Translations under genes and position numbers: made by a program
DNA from: Cryptomeria japonica
Taxonomy: Eukaryota > Streptophyta > Pinopsida > Cupressales > Cupressaceae
Direction: 5' to 3'
Assembly (NCBI RefSeq): GCF_030272615.1
Contig: NC_081414.1
Span: 51,863,136 to 51,927,135, forward strand
DNA: 64,000 bases
The notes under the pieces: generated by a model
Databases searched by the model: none
What the model saw: only the letters and a program-made list of their open reading frames with translations
Told to the model about the DNA's origin: nothing
Shown here: piece by piece, positions 33,213 to 44,896 of the stretch
Position numbering within the stretch: the first letter of the stretch is position 1
Layout: each line of letters begins with the position of its first letter

Positions 33213-33679
33213 CCTTGGCAAGCATGCATCTTCTGTGACAAAAAAACACTAAAAATTAAAAAAAGAGAAATAAATTCATCCAATGATGAAAGCCACTTCA
33301 GTGGCACCCTAGGTAAGTCACATCAAAGCTAAGAATACCTTTTTTTCTAAACACATCATTGTCGACATATCAAGTCACATTGGCCCATGTTCAATATGTT
33401 TTGAGCTTGGTGCCTTCGCCCATTCATCAAATAGGTTGGATTTATTTGTGTAATGATTATTAATAAATAAACAGATTCAAACAACAACCATTGTGAAATT
33501 TTATATCTATCCAATAAACCAATTAAAGGATAAGATGCAATGCTTGGGAAAATAAATGAAAATATAAAATCAATTTTCCTCAATATGGAAGAACCAATGT
33601 AATTAGATCCTTCATCTTTATGATGCTCAAAATCAACCTGCATATCATGCTTATCAACACTACCTTATGCAAACTTATA
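33213..33679. other. Host spacer, nothing recognised
   Basis: AT-rich DNA between the LINE tail and Tat-2; it continues at 55442 on the other side of Tat-2. A 95-codon minus-strand open frame (33356-33643) has no recognisable content. Confidence 0.4.
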
Positions 33680-33684
33680 TATAT

Positions 33685-35157
33685 TGTAGACCTATAAAAA
33701 TGACCACTTTCTTAAGTGAATATTTGATATTCATTTTAACCTTATTCCTCCATTTAATTGAATTTTATTTAATTAAATCATTCACATTCATCTATTTAAT
33801 TAAATGAATTACTTAATTTATTTAATTAAATTCACCTAAGTCTTTTCTACCCCTTTAATTAAATAAATCACTTTATTTAATTAATTCCCATTTCTTCCCT
33901 TTTTAATTAAATTTACATTTAATTAGATTGTTCTTTGCAAATAAATAAATCTAATTTATTTATTTAAATCCCCCACTTGTATTTATGCAAGTTGCATCTA
34001 TTTTTAGTTGAAATAAAGTAATTTATTTTAATTAAAATTCCCCTCCATCCACTTGCATTCTCCTACATCTCTCACTTGCCTCTCTAAACCCCCTTCTATA
34101 TTCTTCTAATGTCTTCCAATTTAGCCTAACCCATCCCATGAATATTGTCACATCCCTAAGAAAAGGGAAGTCACTTCTCAAACCCTCAAAGTCTTTGAAA
34201 ACCATTAAAGGCTTTATGTCTTCCACAAGTTAACCTTGAAAGTCTTCTAAACCATTTATGGTTAACTCAACCCGATTGCATGATTAGAGACTTTCTCTCT
34301 AACTCAACCCTCATCTAACACAAGGGTCTCATCAAGCATTCATTGCTTTGACCATGGTTATTCCTTTAACCCTTGCACAAGAATTTATCCTTTGGGTAAA
34401 AGCTTTATCCAATGGATAGCCTTAACCTAACCTTAACCCTTACCCCCTAAGGTGACCATGAGGTCTTCTCAAGCATTTAATGCTTCTTAAATCTCCTCTC
34501 AAGTAGTCTTATGTTGACAATTGTCACCATTTCATTGGTGAGAATTGTAAACATGGATTGATAACTTTCAATCCTGGCCCTTGATAAGATCATGCAATCC
34601 TGACCATTCATTGCACTGTTTTTCCTATAAATAGAGCTCTCATTCCTCCATTTTCATATCCAAGTCTTTAGTATCAAACTTATAGACATTTTACTAAGCA
34701 TCTAATCTAAATCATTTTAATCAAGCATTTAGCCTCTCTTTGATAGAAATAATCATCATAGCATCTTAAATAGGCATTTGTATTATCACATAATAATCAT
34801 GTTAGACTAGTATAGCATGCTAAGATATTTTTGTTACTAATCCTTTCATTTTGTTATCATATCCATTCTAGTTTAAATCATCTTAGACTTAGTATCATGC
34901 ATAACTAGGAATGCATCCATGCTAGATTGATCAATATCCCTCGTTTTCATGATTGTCATCCCTAAGTCACTTTGCTCAGTGATCTAAGAGAAAAGGCATT
35001 GTCTTAAGGGGTCTTGTGAAATAGAGAATAATGGAACATCCCTTGGGAAGTTGAGTTATTCAATATAACTACATAACTTGCACCAAGAGTCCCATTGGTG
35101 TGTGGACCAGTTTGAAATCACATTTTCTGTTTCATCCCCCCACTTTTTCCGCACACA
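33685..35157 (+). repeat. 5' LTR of Tat-2
   Basis: 1473 bp, TGTAGA...CACACA. TATA box at 34626-34633. Very similar to the Tat-2 3' LTR once the solo LTR is removed from the latter. Confidence 0.92.
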
Positions 35158-35161
35158 TTTT

Positions 35162-35179
35162 TGGTGCCCACCGTGGGGC
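35162..35179 (+). other. Primer binding site of Tat-2
   Basis: TGGTGCCCACCGTGGGGC, four bases after the LTR, as in Tat-1. Confidence 0.72.
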
Positions 35180-35244
35180 ATAACCCCATAAATAACATCA
35201 TTTTAATGCAGGACTAATATTGCAGGTACGCAGAAAAGCTGAGT

Positions 35245-35498
35245 TAGCATGTGGGAGTCCTTCGTTAGCCCATAAAAACCATTTTATAGCGCATATTGCT
35301 CACTGTTTAGGGCATCAGACCTTATCCTTAGTGCATTGAGTAGTTTTATTAGCACATCACTATTCCATTGGTAAATGTAAAATCATAGCCCTTTAGGAAG
35401 TCAGTCTAGTGCATCCTAGCAATACTTTAGCACATAGGGTCTTTTTTGTAGTGCGTCTATGTTGTTTTGTAGCGCATTGGTGTGACAACTTAGCACAT
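35245..35498 (+). repeat. Array A1 of Tat-2 (21-bp register)
   Basis: Motif starts 35245, 35266, 35287, 35308, 35329, 35350, then +36 to 35386, 35407, 35428, 35449, 35470 and 35491. Same 6+6 layout as Tat-1. Only 35287 and 35470 keep TAGCGCAT; most others are TAGTGCAT or TAGCACAT. Confidence 0.9.
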
Positions 35499-37064
35499 AG
35501 GGTTGGCAAAACAAAAAGGAAAAAGTTTGTAATCGGGAAAATCATTTTAGGATTGTGTAAGCCCACACTAACTTTTTATCATTGACTGCGTGCAATTTTA
35601 ATCTTTTATGCAGGGAAGGAGTTAGTTTAGAAAAAAAATTAATTTTTTTTTAATTTACTTTCTCTCTAAAAAAAAAAAGAGTTGGTTAAACATAATTCAC
35701 TCTCCCTGTTTTCTGCAAAGTTAAAATAAACCTCACATTTCATTTTGGAGTACTTAAAATGAACATTAGACTTCCTTTTGGTGCATAAAAAGAAAATTCA
35801 TTTTTTTCAAAGTAAAAAGAACAACAAAACTCACTTTTTTGGGCTTTCTTGCAAGATTAGGAAGAAAACCTTTCATTTTGGGAAGCTATAAAAAGAACAA
35901 GGCAACTTTTATTTTGCAAATTTAAAAATAAACCCCACCATCCTTTGGTGTCTAAAAGGATCCATCTTATTTTGCAAAGGTAAAAGAACTTCATCTTTAA
36001 TTTTTCGTCAAGAAAAAAAGGGAAAGCTTTCCACTATCGCCTTTACATTTTGTTGACCAAACATCACGATTTCTTTTACTGACCAAGATTTCTTTACTTA
36101 GATAAAAAATCATTGATTTGGAGGTTAAAAGGAACACCATGCTTTTTTGGAGCAATATCTCCAAATAGACTTTAGCAAATCACTAAATTGAAAGGATAAA
36201 AAGAACAACTTGATTGTCTTGTCTTGAAAGTGGAAGGTATATGCTCTCCCCTTAACTGGGTGACCAAAAATCCAAACCAATCTTATGCTTTATTCATTTC
36301 AAAGTACTTGCAACCTTTAGCAGGCCTACGCTCCCGAGTTTCTCTTAGAGCATTATTTAAATGGTCAATGAGAGGGGAATGACCTAAGTGGGAAATGACT
36401 TTATCACCAAGTGTTCCAACCCACTATAATCAAAAGTGGAGGATGATGAAAGTCCCTTGAACAATTTTTCTCAACAATTAGCCTTCCTTGAGTATCTTTA
36501 TGATACGTAAAGCCTTTGTTCTAAAGGTTGGGAAGCCTCCCGAGGGAGTTTATCACTAAAGACCGAACAGGAAGCTTGATTATGAAGTTTAGCAATAGAA
36601 ACATTGAGCCGAGTCAGTATCCAAACATCCTCAATATCATAGTGCAAGGGTGGAGAAGAATCCGCCCCCAAGATTACTCACCATATATCTCCCAAGATAA
36701 CTACCCGATTGTGAAGCAATTCACTTTGGGTTAATTTCTGGCAAAAGGCAAAAAAATCGGCGCCCCCTAGGGTGTGACATGACTGTTTGAGCTGATGGAT
36801 TATTGAGACTAATGGGCTATGATATTGTTGATGACCCTTGAATAAAGAGTCTATTTCATTTGTATTCTTTGTATCCAAACCTGTGAAAACATTGGGGATT
36901 TGAACACATCCTCGCAAAACATACACTATATGTTTAGTATAGGAAAAATTGGTTATCTTTTTCATGTTGTGTTTTCAGTTTATATTCTTAGAAAATCATC
37001 CATCAAAATTCAAACAAGTGTTAAAAATTACCAAAAGACAAAAAATAGAGCAATCAGGATAGTT
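35499..37064 (+). other. Tat-2 leader between arrays, no gene
   Basis: Aligns with 1293-2840. An open frame at 36528-36734 is not intact in Tat-1. Confidence 0.5.
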
Positions 37065-37427
37065 TAGCACATAAGAGCAACTTCTTAGCACATTGGAAGC
37101 ATTTTTTAGTGCATACTAGACCATCTTTAGCATTTTTATCCATCAAGTTAGCGCATAACACTTCTTTTCCTGATAAAAGTTCACTAGCACTTCAGGAAAC
37201 CATACTAGCTCTTTCAGGCATTAGTCTAGTGCATTGGGGGCAAACCTTAGCGCTTTAAGTCCTAAAATTAGCACATAGTCAGGACGTAATAGTGCTTGAT
37301 CATCCTTGTCAAAGAAAATTTCAAAACTTCGAGTTAGTCCATAGCACAGGCAGCTTTAGTGCATAGGTGGCTTTGAATAGCACATCTAGATCATGCAGTA
37401 GTGCATCGGGTCTCTGTCTTAGTGCAT
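37065..37427 (+). repeat. Array A2 of Tat-2 (21-bp register)
   Basis: Motif starts 37065, 37086, 37107, 37128, 37149, then +36 to 37185, 37206, 37227, 37248, 37269, 37290, +45 to 37335, then 37342, 37357, 37378, 37399 and 37420. Confidence 0.88.
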
Positions 37428-38034
37428 AGGTAAAAACTAGAAAAATAGAGAGTAAAACTGAGCATTTTTGAAAATCTTTATCATCAATCTTGAGTACCCT
37501 TTTGGATCCTTAGTCAAACTCACCAATCAAAATTTGAACCAGAACATCTGAGAAATACTCCAAACAATTCAGCAAGCATCTTTAGAATAGAATTGTCAGA
37601 GCTAAAACTAGCTAGAGATAAAACTTTCTCCAATCAAAATCAGGTAACATCATCACATTGATCAAAAGGTCTGCTAACTAAATGGATTCCATCAACTAAA
37701 CATACCTAGTTTAAAATTAAGTCATCAAATCGAGTCTCCATATCGGGAAACTCATATTCCACATCATTTGATGCACTTTGTCATGGAGGTGAATCTAAAC
37801 CTCTACTCGATAAAAGTAGGCTTAAGTTTTCAAACAAAGTATCTCAATCCAAACAAATCAAAGGAAACCATTGATCACTCATGTATGACCACTCATATTT
37901 TGAGAAGAAACAGTCCTCGTCACAAAACTAAGTTGAAGAAACGACAACCTAGTTCCAAAACACTTGCCAAATGAAATAAATTTCTCTACATAAATCATCA
38001 ACTCTTCAAATCAGATCACACTTTTCTCCATCAT
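37428..38034 (+). other. End of Tat-2 leader, no gene
   Basis: Matches 3192-3789 of Tat-1. Confidence 0.45.
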
Positions 38035-38600
38035 ATGCGGTTGTATCTTCATGACAAGTCAAATGAATTTGACAAAGAACCATTGAAAAGTAGAGCCTTT
38101 TGCCACATCTTAGAACAAGCACTCATTGAAACAAATGTACCTCAAGATTTGGATATTGACAAATTTCAAGCCATGGTGGCTCACATGACAGGGCCTCATA
38201 ATCTCACCTTTTTTGAACATGATAATATCTCTTTGAGCCATCCACATAATACTCCCCTTCATATTGAAGTGTTATTCTACAAACATCAAGTTAAAAGAGT
38301 ATTAATAGATGGAGGAGCTGGTCTTAATATCTGTACCTTAAAAATTATCCGTGCATTAGGCTTCTCTGAACAATTTATTGATCCACACAAAAAGATCACC
38401 ATCAAGCTAAGGCATATGATGATGAAGAGAGATCATCCAAGGGAACAATGATACTACCTATTTAGGTAGGACCGATACAAAGAGACACTATGTGCCAAGT
38501 CTTAGACATAGACCTAATATACAATATTTTATTAGGTCATCCTTGGATACATGAAATGCAAGCAGTACCGTCAACTTACCATCAATGTGTCAAATTCCCA
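38035..38600 (+). pseudogene. Tat-2 protease fused to gag start
   Basis: The gag N-terminus (NEFDKEPLKSRAF) runs directly, in frame, into the pre-protease segment (LEQALIETNVPQDLDIDKFQ). The ~2.2 kb of capsid and nucleocapsid present in Tat-1 (about 3868-6060) is absent. Active site VLIDGGAGLN at about 38307. A 5-base insertion near 38409 shifts the frame afterwards, and [10 protein letters not shown]-like residues follow in the new frame. Confidence 0.8.
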
Positions 38601-40145
38601 TTTAATGGGTAGGAGATTTCTATATAGCAGATAATAACCCCTTTCAACATTGCAATGCTATGGGGGCAGCCCAAGACAACTTGGTTCCACATAACAGGGC
38701 AGCCCAAACTTCCTCAATGTTAGATCATCATCAAGAAAAGCTCAAATCTGTATCCATGGATTTCAAACTAAAGATGAACATCAAAGAGCAAGGCATGGGA
38801 GAATACTCTTTCAAACCCATGTGTCTAACCAAATTACCAGCATCACCAAAATCTCATGGACAACCTTCTGCATCAACACATTAAGCAACACACCCCATCA
38901 CCAAGTTTGATGACAAGTTCATTCAATTGGGTACACTAGCACATCAATCAGAAGAGAAAGACATCTTTAGTTGGATATACAAGGATGAGGGAGAACACAA
39001 AGCTGCTACTATGGAGGTAGCCATACCAACATAACAATATGGAAAAGGATTCCTGATCATGCAATGAATGGGATACAATGGCAAAGGACCTATAGGAAAG
39101 CGTCAAGAAGGCATTACAGAACCATTGGACCCTCCTTCACAATTTTCTTGAGACAAAACAAGACTGGGATATGGACATAGTCTAGCCCCAAGGCAGAAGT
39201 GAACTAAATAACAAAAACCTTAGTGGAAAGCAAAGAAGAAATGCAACAAAGACTCATGGAAAGGGGCACTACAACAAGCAACAGAAACGATAAGGAAAGA
39301 GCGAGAACACCAAGAAAAAGAGAAACAACAAGAGGATTTGGTCATTTAGAGAGAAGAAGCATCTTATAAGGAAGTACACCACGTTCAAGAACCTATTCAA
39401 AACAAGGTAGAATCACCTCCTGAAGAAATAACTACTTGCCAAAGAGAAATAGTATATGAACAAATGCAAAGAGTATAGGCAAGTTCTGATACAGAATCAG
39501 AGAAAACTACTAGACTGGTATCAATTATTAGGGATCTATTTTCACCTTACAACATACTTGTCAGCAGCACTGGAAGACTCTGGGACAATACTTTTGAAAC
39601 TGATTCTAATGACTATGAATGGGGCAGCTGTTCAAATTTTATTGAAGATATTCCTAAAGGTGCTATTCATACACCCCTTTCTCAGGAAGGACAAGGCACA
39701 TAGTCTAGATTACTTGAATTTGGTCCACAACATATCTACAAAGCTAAGGAAAACGAGCAACGACACTATAAGCAAGTCTACACAGAAGATGATACCATCG
39801 AAGACCTTGACAATATCATTAACTTAATTAATATCCCAGACAACCTTAATGATACCTCTATCATGACACTTACTGCAACTGACCTCGACCCACCCAATGA
39901 ATCTTTACCACTCATATTTCCTGATCTCATAGAATGGGATGAACTTGAACACCATGACATACCTATTTTCCCAGATGACGAATCCATTGTCCATTATCTA
40001 TGTACTGTCAACCTGGGAACAGACTCTATCAACAAAAAAAGTAACGATATCTGCAATCAGGAGGGTGCCAAGTCTCTCAATCACAAAAATGAAAGAAATA
40101 AAGGATCTAATGCTGAAAACCAGTCAATGGCAACACTAGATCACA
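38601..40145 (+). pseudogene. Tat-2 protease-RT linker with G-patch-like segment
   Basis: Collinear with 6544-8050 of Tat-1. The glycine-rich MGYNGKGPIGKRQEGITEPL lies at about 39068. The Lys/Glu-rich helix and the acidic DDTIEDLDNIINL stretch (39790) are both present. Several stops. No solo LTR here, so it shows the empty site for 8056-9545 (around 40090). Confidence 0.65.
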
Positions 40146-41210
40146 AAAAAAGTGAAAATAAAGGACACATCTGAGGGTGAAAACCTTTGTAAGGCACTTA
40201 AGGATGGGAGACTTGACATTCTTCCTGAACACTATTAGGAGCGATCACCCATATTGATTGAGCCCACTCAATCAATCAACATTGGTACAAAAGAAATGGC
40301 TAAAAACATACACCTAGCAGAATCTCTGATAGAAGAAGAAAAAACTGAGTTTATCAGATTCTTCAAAGAAAAGCAAATAAATTTTGCTTGGTCCTATGTA
40401 GATATGCTTGGAATAGATCCAAACTTAATCATGCATCATTTATCTATTTCTCCAAGAGCTAAGCCAGTCAAGCAAAAGTTAAGAAAGATGAATCCGCATG
40501 TAGCATTAATGGTCAAAGCTGAACTAAAGAAGTTATTAGACATCGGATTTATTCGACCTATAGACTATGTTGAATGGATTTCAAGCATTATGCCAGTTTC
40601 AAAACCAGATGGAAGCATCAGGATATGCATAGATTTTAGAGATGTTAACAAAGCCTGTCCAAGGGATGACTTTCCTTTGCCTAGCATTGAGATAATTGTA
40701 GACCTCACAGCAGGCCATGCAATGCTATCATAATTGGATGATTTCTCTTGCTATAATCAAATCAAGGTAGCTCTAGAGGATCAAGATAAAATAGCATTTG
40801 TTTGTCCTTGGGGAATGTATTGTTGGAGTGTCATGCCTTTTGGCTTGAAGAATGTTGGGGCAACTTATCAAAGAGCAATAACGATAATATTTCATGATAT
40901 GATGCATACCTTCATGGAGGACTATGTGGATGATTTACTGGCTAAGTCATTTACCTAGGCAAAACATCTGGGCACATTAGATAAAATCTTTCAGAGATTG
41001 GAAAAATTCCAAGTCAGGCTAAACCCTAAGAAGTGTGTATTTAGGGTGACATCAGGCAAATTATTAGGCTACATTGTGTCAGCAAAGGGCATTGAAGTAG
41101 ATCCAACGAAGGTACAGGCTATCATGGAGATGCCACCTCCCAAGAACATTATCGAACTTAGATATCTACAAGGACAGGTACAATATATTAGGTGATTCCT
41201 AGCCCAATTA
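40146..41210 (+). pseudogene. pol: Tat-2 reverse transcriptase
   Basis: Better preserved than in Tat-1. One frame from 40254 has GFIRPIDYVEWISSIMPVSK, KPDGSIRICIDFRDVNKAC, then after a TAA at 40731 LDDFSCYNQIKVALEDQDK (first Asp), MPFGLKNVGATYQRA and the catalytic YVDD at about 40923-40934. A TAG at 40956 follows, then NPKKCVFRVTSGKLLGY of the thumb. It is inactive because of stops at 40731, 40956 and 41193. Confidence 0.9.
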
Positions 41211-41730
41211 GCAAATAAAAGTCTACCATTCAATCATTTGCTACATAAAAACATACCATTCAGATGGGAAGCCAAGTGTACAGAATCATTCTATCAAATC
41301 AAGCAATATCTAATGAACCCACCAGTTCTGGTACCACCAATAGTAGGGAAGCCACTTATTCTCTACATATCAACAAAAAACATATAATTGGGGGCACTAT
41401 TAGCATAAGAAAATCAAGAAGGCAAAGAACGAGCTATTTATTACATCAGCAAAACATTAAATGGATATGAGCTAAATTACACATCCATTGAGAAGGCTTG
41501 TTTAGCTGTGGTATTTGCCTCTCAAATTTTTTGACATTACATGCTAGCTCACACAATCAAGCTAGTAGAAAAAATTGATCCTCTCAATTATTTACTCAGC
41601 AAAGAAGCTCTTACAGGCAGATTAGCTAAATGGGTCATGATTCTCAGTGAGTTTGATATCCAATACACAGAGCGTCGGGCTATCAAGGGACAAGTAATTT
41701 TCAGATCAATTAGCTGAAGCACCACTACCA
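41211..41730 (+). pseudogene. pol: Tat-2 RNase H (Ty3-type)
   Basis: Same frame as RT: NHLLHKNIPFRWEAKCTESF, GKERAIYYISKTLNGYELNY, SIEKACLAVVFASQ, then KWVMILSEFDIQYTERRAIK. Stops at about 41385, 41406 and 41532. An extra T near 41698 shifts the frame at its end. Confidence 0.8.
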
Positions 41731-41779
41731 GATAAGAAACCAATGGAGGTCTAATTTCTAGATATGGATGTCCTTACTA

Positions 41780-42185
41780 TTACTCCAAGCAATGGACCCT
41801 GTACTTTGATGGTTCCTACACTCAACATGGCTCAGGTGTCGACATCTTGTTCATCACTCCTGAAGGACACACCATACCAAGATCATATAGACTCATGTTT
41901 CCATGCACAAATAACATCGCTAAGTATGAAGTAGTAGTCACAAGAATCAAAATGGTCTTGGAATGGAGAATCACGGAATTGAAGGTCTATGGAGATTCCC
42001 AACTGGTTATAAATAAGATCAACAATGAATATCAAACAAAGGATAACAAGCTGCTGCCATACAAAAGAATGGTGGATGACTTCAAACATTATTTTATACA
42101 CATCACCTTCAAGCAAATACCAAGGTTGGAAAATAGAGAAGTTGATGTAGTGGCTACTATTACTTCACTACTAAAAATTCCATAG
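41780..42185 (+). pseudogene. pol: Tat-2 second RNase H
   Basis: WTLYFDGSYTQHGSGVDI with the first catalytic Asp, then YEVVVTRIKMVLEWRITELK, VYGDSQLVINKINNEY (third acid intact, unlike in Tat-1) and ENREVDVVATITSLL at the end. Stop at 42183. Confidence 0.82.
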
Positions 42186-43323
42186 CAACGGAGTCGTTAT
42201 GAGTTTCTGGTAGAGCAACTATTTTCCCCAGCCTATGACAATTTTGCATCCCATGTTATCTATGCCTTAACCAGTTCAGACTCTCCTTTATACGGGACAA
42301 TATATGAGTATCTTAAAACCAATATGCTACCCATTGGCCTATCTCAACATAAAAAATTCAACTTTATCCGGCAAGTCGCCCGTTATACCTTAACTGCTGA
42401 TACCCTTTACCATCAAGGTCTAGATGGTACTCTTCTTCGTTGCCTTGATCGTAATGAATCTGACTCTTCTTTACATGAGCTTCATGAGGGTATCTGTGGC
42501 ACACTTTCAAGTGGTCCTACTCTTGCTAAGAAACTTCTGAGAATGGGATATTACTGGCCCACAATGGAGAAAGACTCTTATCAATTTGCAAAGAAATGTC
42601 CTAAATGCCAAATCCATGGCAATCTTATCCATGAACCAGCACAAGAATTGCAGCCATTTACAACATCTTGGACGTTCTATCAGTGGGGACTTGATTTAGT
42701 AGGAAAAATACATCCTTCCTCTTCAAATGGACACAAGTTCATTATCACTGCAAGAGAGTATTTTAAAAAATGGATTGAAGCAGTCCCAATGACCACAATA
42801 ACTAGAAAACAAATTGACTCTTTTATTCTTAATTCTCTAATTTGTAGATATGACATCCCCAGTTCTATTATAACATATAATGAGCGTCCCTTTCAAAATC
42901 AAGATGTACGATAATTATATGAATGATTCAAAATCCAACATCATTTTTCTACACCTTACTACCCATAGGGGAATGGTCAAGCAGAGGCATCGAAAAAAAC
43001 AATATTGAAAATCCTAAAGAAGACAGTAAATGATGCAGGAAAGGAATGGCATGTGCAACTCAATCCGACACTCTTGGCATATAGGACTAGCATTTAGACA
43101 CCTATAGGAGCTATGCCATATTCATTGGTGTATGGATCAAAAGCAATTTTACCTCTTGAGGAAGAAATTCTATCACTCAGTGTATCTTTAAAAGGCCTCA
43201 TTCCAGATGACAATTATCCGATCAACAGATTGCAAGAACTAGAGCTTCTAGATAAAAAATGACAACATGCCTATAATCACCTCAAAGCATACGAGCAACA
43301 CATTTGTAGAAGCTACAACGACA
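42186..43323 (+). pseudogene. pol: Tat-2 integrase, cut by NA-2
   Basis: An open frame from 42324 to 42912 covers the zinc-binding region (LHELHEGICG and CPKCQIHGN) and the core, with WGLDLVGKIHP giving the first Asp. The second Asp is lost: SSIITYNERPF has Tyr where ITDN is expected. After TAA 42912 the frame continues with QAEASKKTILKILKK (Glu) and stops at SYND, where NA-2 begins. The C-terminal domain is gone: Tat-2 sequence resumes at 50807, well past it. Confidence 0.88.
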
Positions 43324-44513
43324 TGTTAGGCCCAATATAGAAAGCTAATGTACTGAGAGGGGAGGGGTGAATCAGTACTTCAATACTTTTCTTCAACAAT
43401 AACTTTACTATTATGCATAAACTGAATAGTGCAGTAATATAATATAAAGCTAAAACAAATAGATAACAATCATACATGATTCACTCCATAACACATATAT
43501 TTTGGTTACGCAGAAACTCATGGTTAGAGAGAAAAACTATGGTGGGGATGGCACCCACAACTTCACTACTGCAATAATAAAGGTTGCTCAGTTAGAGCTA
43601 CATGTTTAGCTATTTCTGATAGCTTACCCTATTAGGAGTATCAAGATCTATTAGATCTACCTTGCTAAAGTATTTTACAACACTTAAACTAAATGTTGCA
43701 CCTGGTTAAAGGCTTTACAATTTATAGACTTGATTAGAGTCTTTTACCCTATTAAAGCTTTCTCTTACAACTTCAAAATATTACAATAAAATCATTACAA
43801 ATATGTGCAACTTTACATCTGGAATGTTATAGCAGATTCTATGTGCTCAGAATAAGATTACCTTGCTTATAGCATACCTCGGTAACCCATATAGTAACTC
43901 GGTAAACCCTTCTGTTTACTCTATTCTTTGACTGTTCTCTGAAATCCTTCTCGGTGACCTCTGTGTCTCTGTAACAGTCATAACACTTAGTGCTTTCACA
44001 TGTCTTGCTTCATATATTTCTATATCTTCCTTTCTCTCATGCTACATGTATATTTCTGATCTTAATCCATGTTGTATAAATAGATCTCTTATGTCGGTGA
44101 TCCATTCATTGCTTCGATCTTACAAACATGTTTTATTGAATGAATAACCATGCAAAATATTTCATTGGTTAGATGACCTCAAAATCATACACAATCTTTA
44201 AGTGCAATTTCCAATGTGATAATGGTTAGATGTTCCTCGATCTTGTAACACATTTCCATATGTATGTCCAGGTTCAATGAATCTGGTAACACATTTCACT
44301 CAGTGTATATCAACTCAGCATGTCATCTTTGCTACTCGGTAGACATGGAATGATACTCAGTAGATAGCTCAGTGCATACTGGGCTCTTGACTACTTTCTT
44401 CTATAACCGACTGGACTGTGCATACCGACTGAATATTTCGGTAGAGATAACCGACTAGAGTATATAGAATAATTTTGAACATAAAACTAATGGAAACTTG
44501 ATAAGTAGTAACA
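43324..44513 (-). repeat. 3' LTR of NA-2
   Basis: On the minus strand it runs TGTTACTACTTATC...GGGCCTAACA, 1190 bp, with CCCACCATAGTTTTTC and GATTCACCCCTCCCCTCTCAG near its 3' end. Sequence differs from the NA-1 LTR apart from these blocks. Confidence 0.88.
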
Positions 44514-44529
44514 ATCTCCCCTTTTGACA
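44514..44529 (-). other. Polypurine tract of NA-2
   Basis: Minus strand TCAAAAGGGGAGAT immediately before the LTR. Confidence 0.8.
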
Positions 44530-44896
44530 TTAGTTGAGATGTTTGACAAAAACTACTTTCAAAGCTATAACTAAATAATCTATATACTTGCAAAATTTGA
44601 CTATACTGACAGTATATACAATAGTCAGTAAAACAATATATCTAGATATACTCCCCTTATTGATATACTATACAAAACTCTAATTTTGCATGCTCGGTGA
44701 TCAATGTTCTATGTGCACTTGTTCTTTGCTTACTGTTTTGTTCATTTCTCAATTCACTACTCTTGGGTACTCTGCTCACTCTTCTTGGTATTCTCCCCCT
44801 GTATACTACACTCCTTTTGTTTGATACTTTGATGCTTTGAATACTCTATCAACTTTGAATACTATATCACTCCCCCTTTTTGACAAACATCAAGAC
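44530..44896 (-). other. NA-2 3' untranslated region
   Basis: No gene. CTCGGT and CTCCCCCT phrases recur. Confidence 0.45.
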
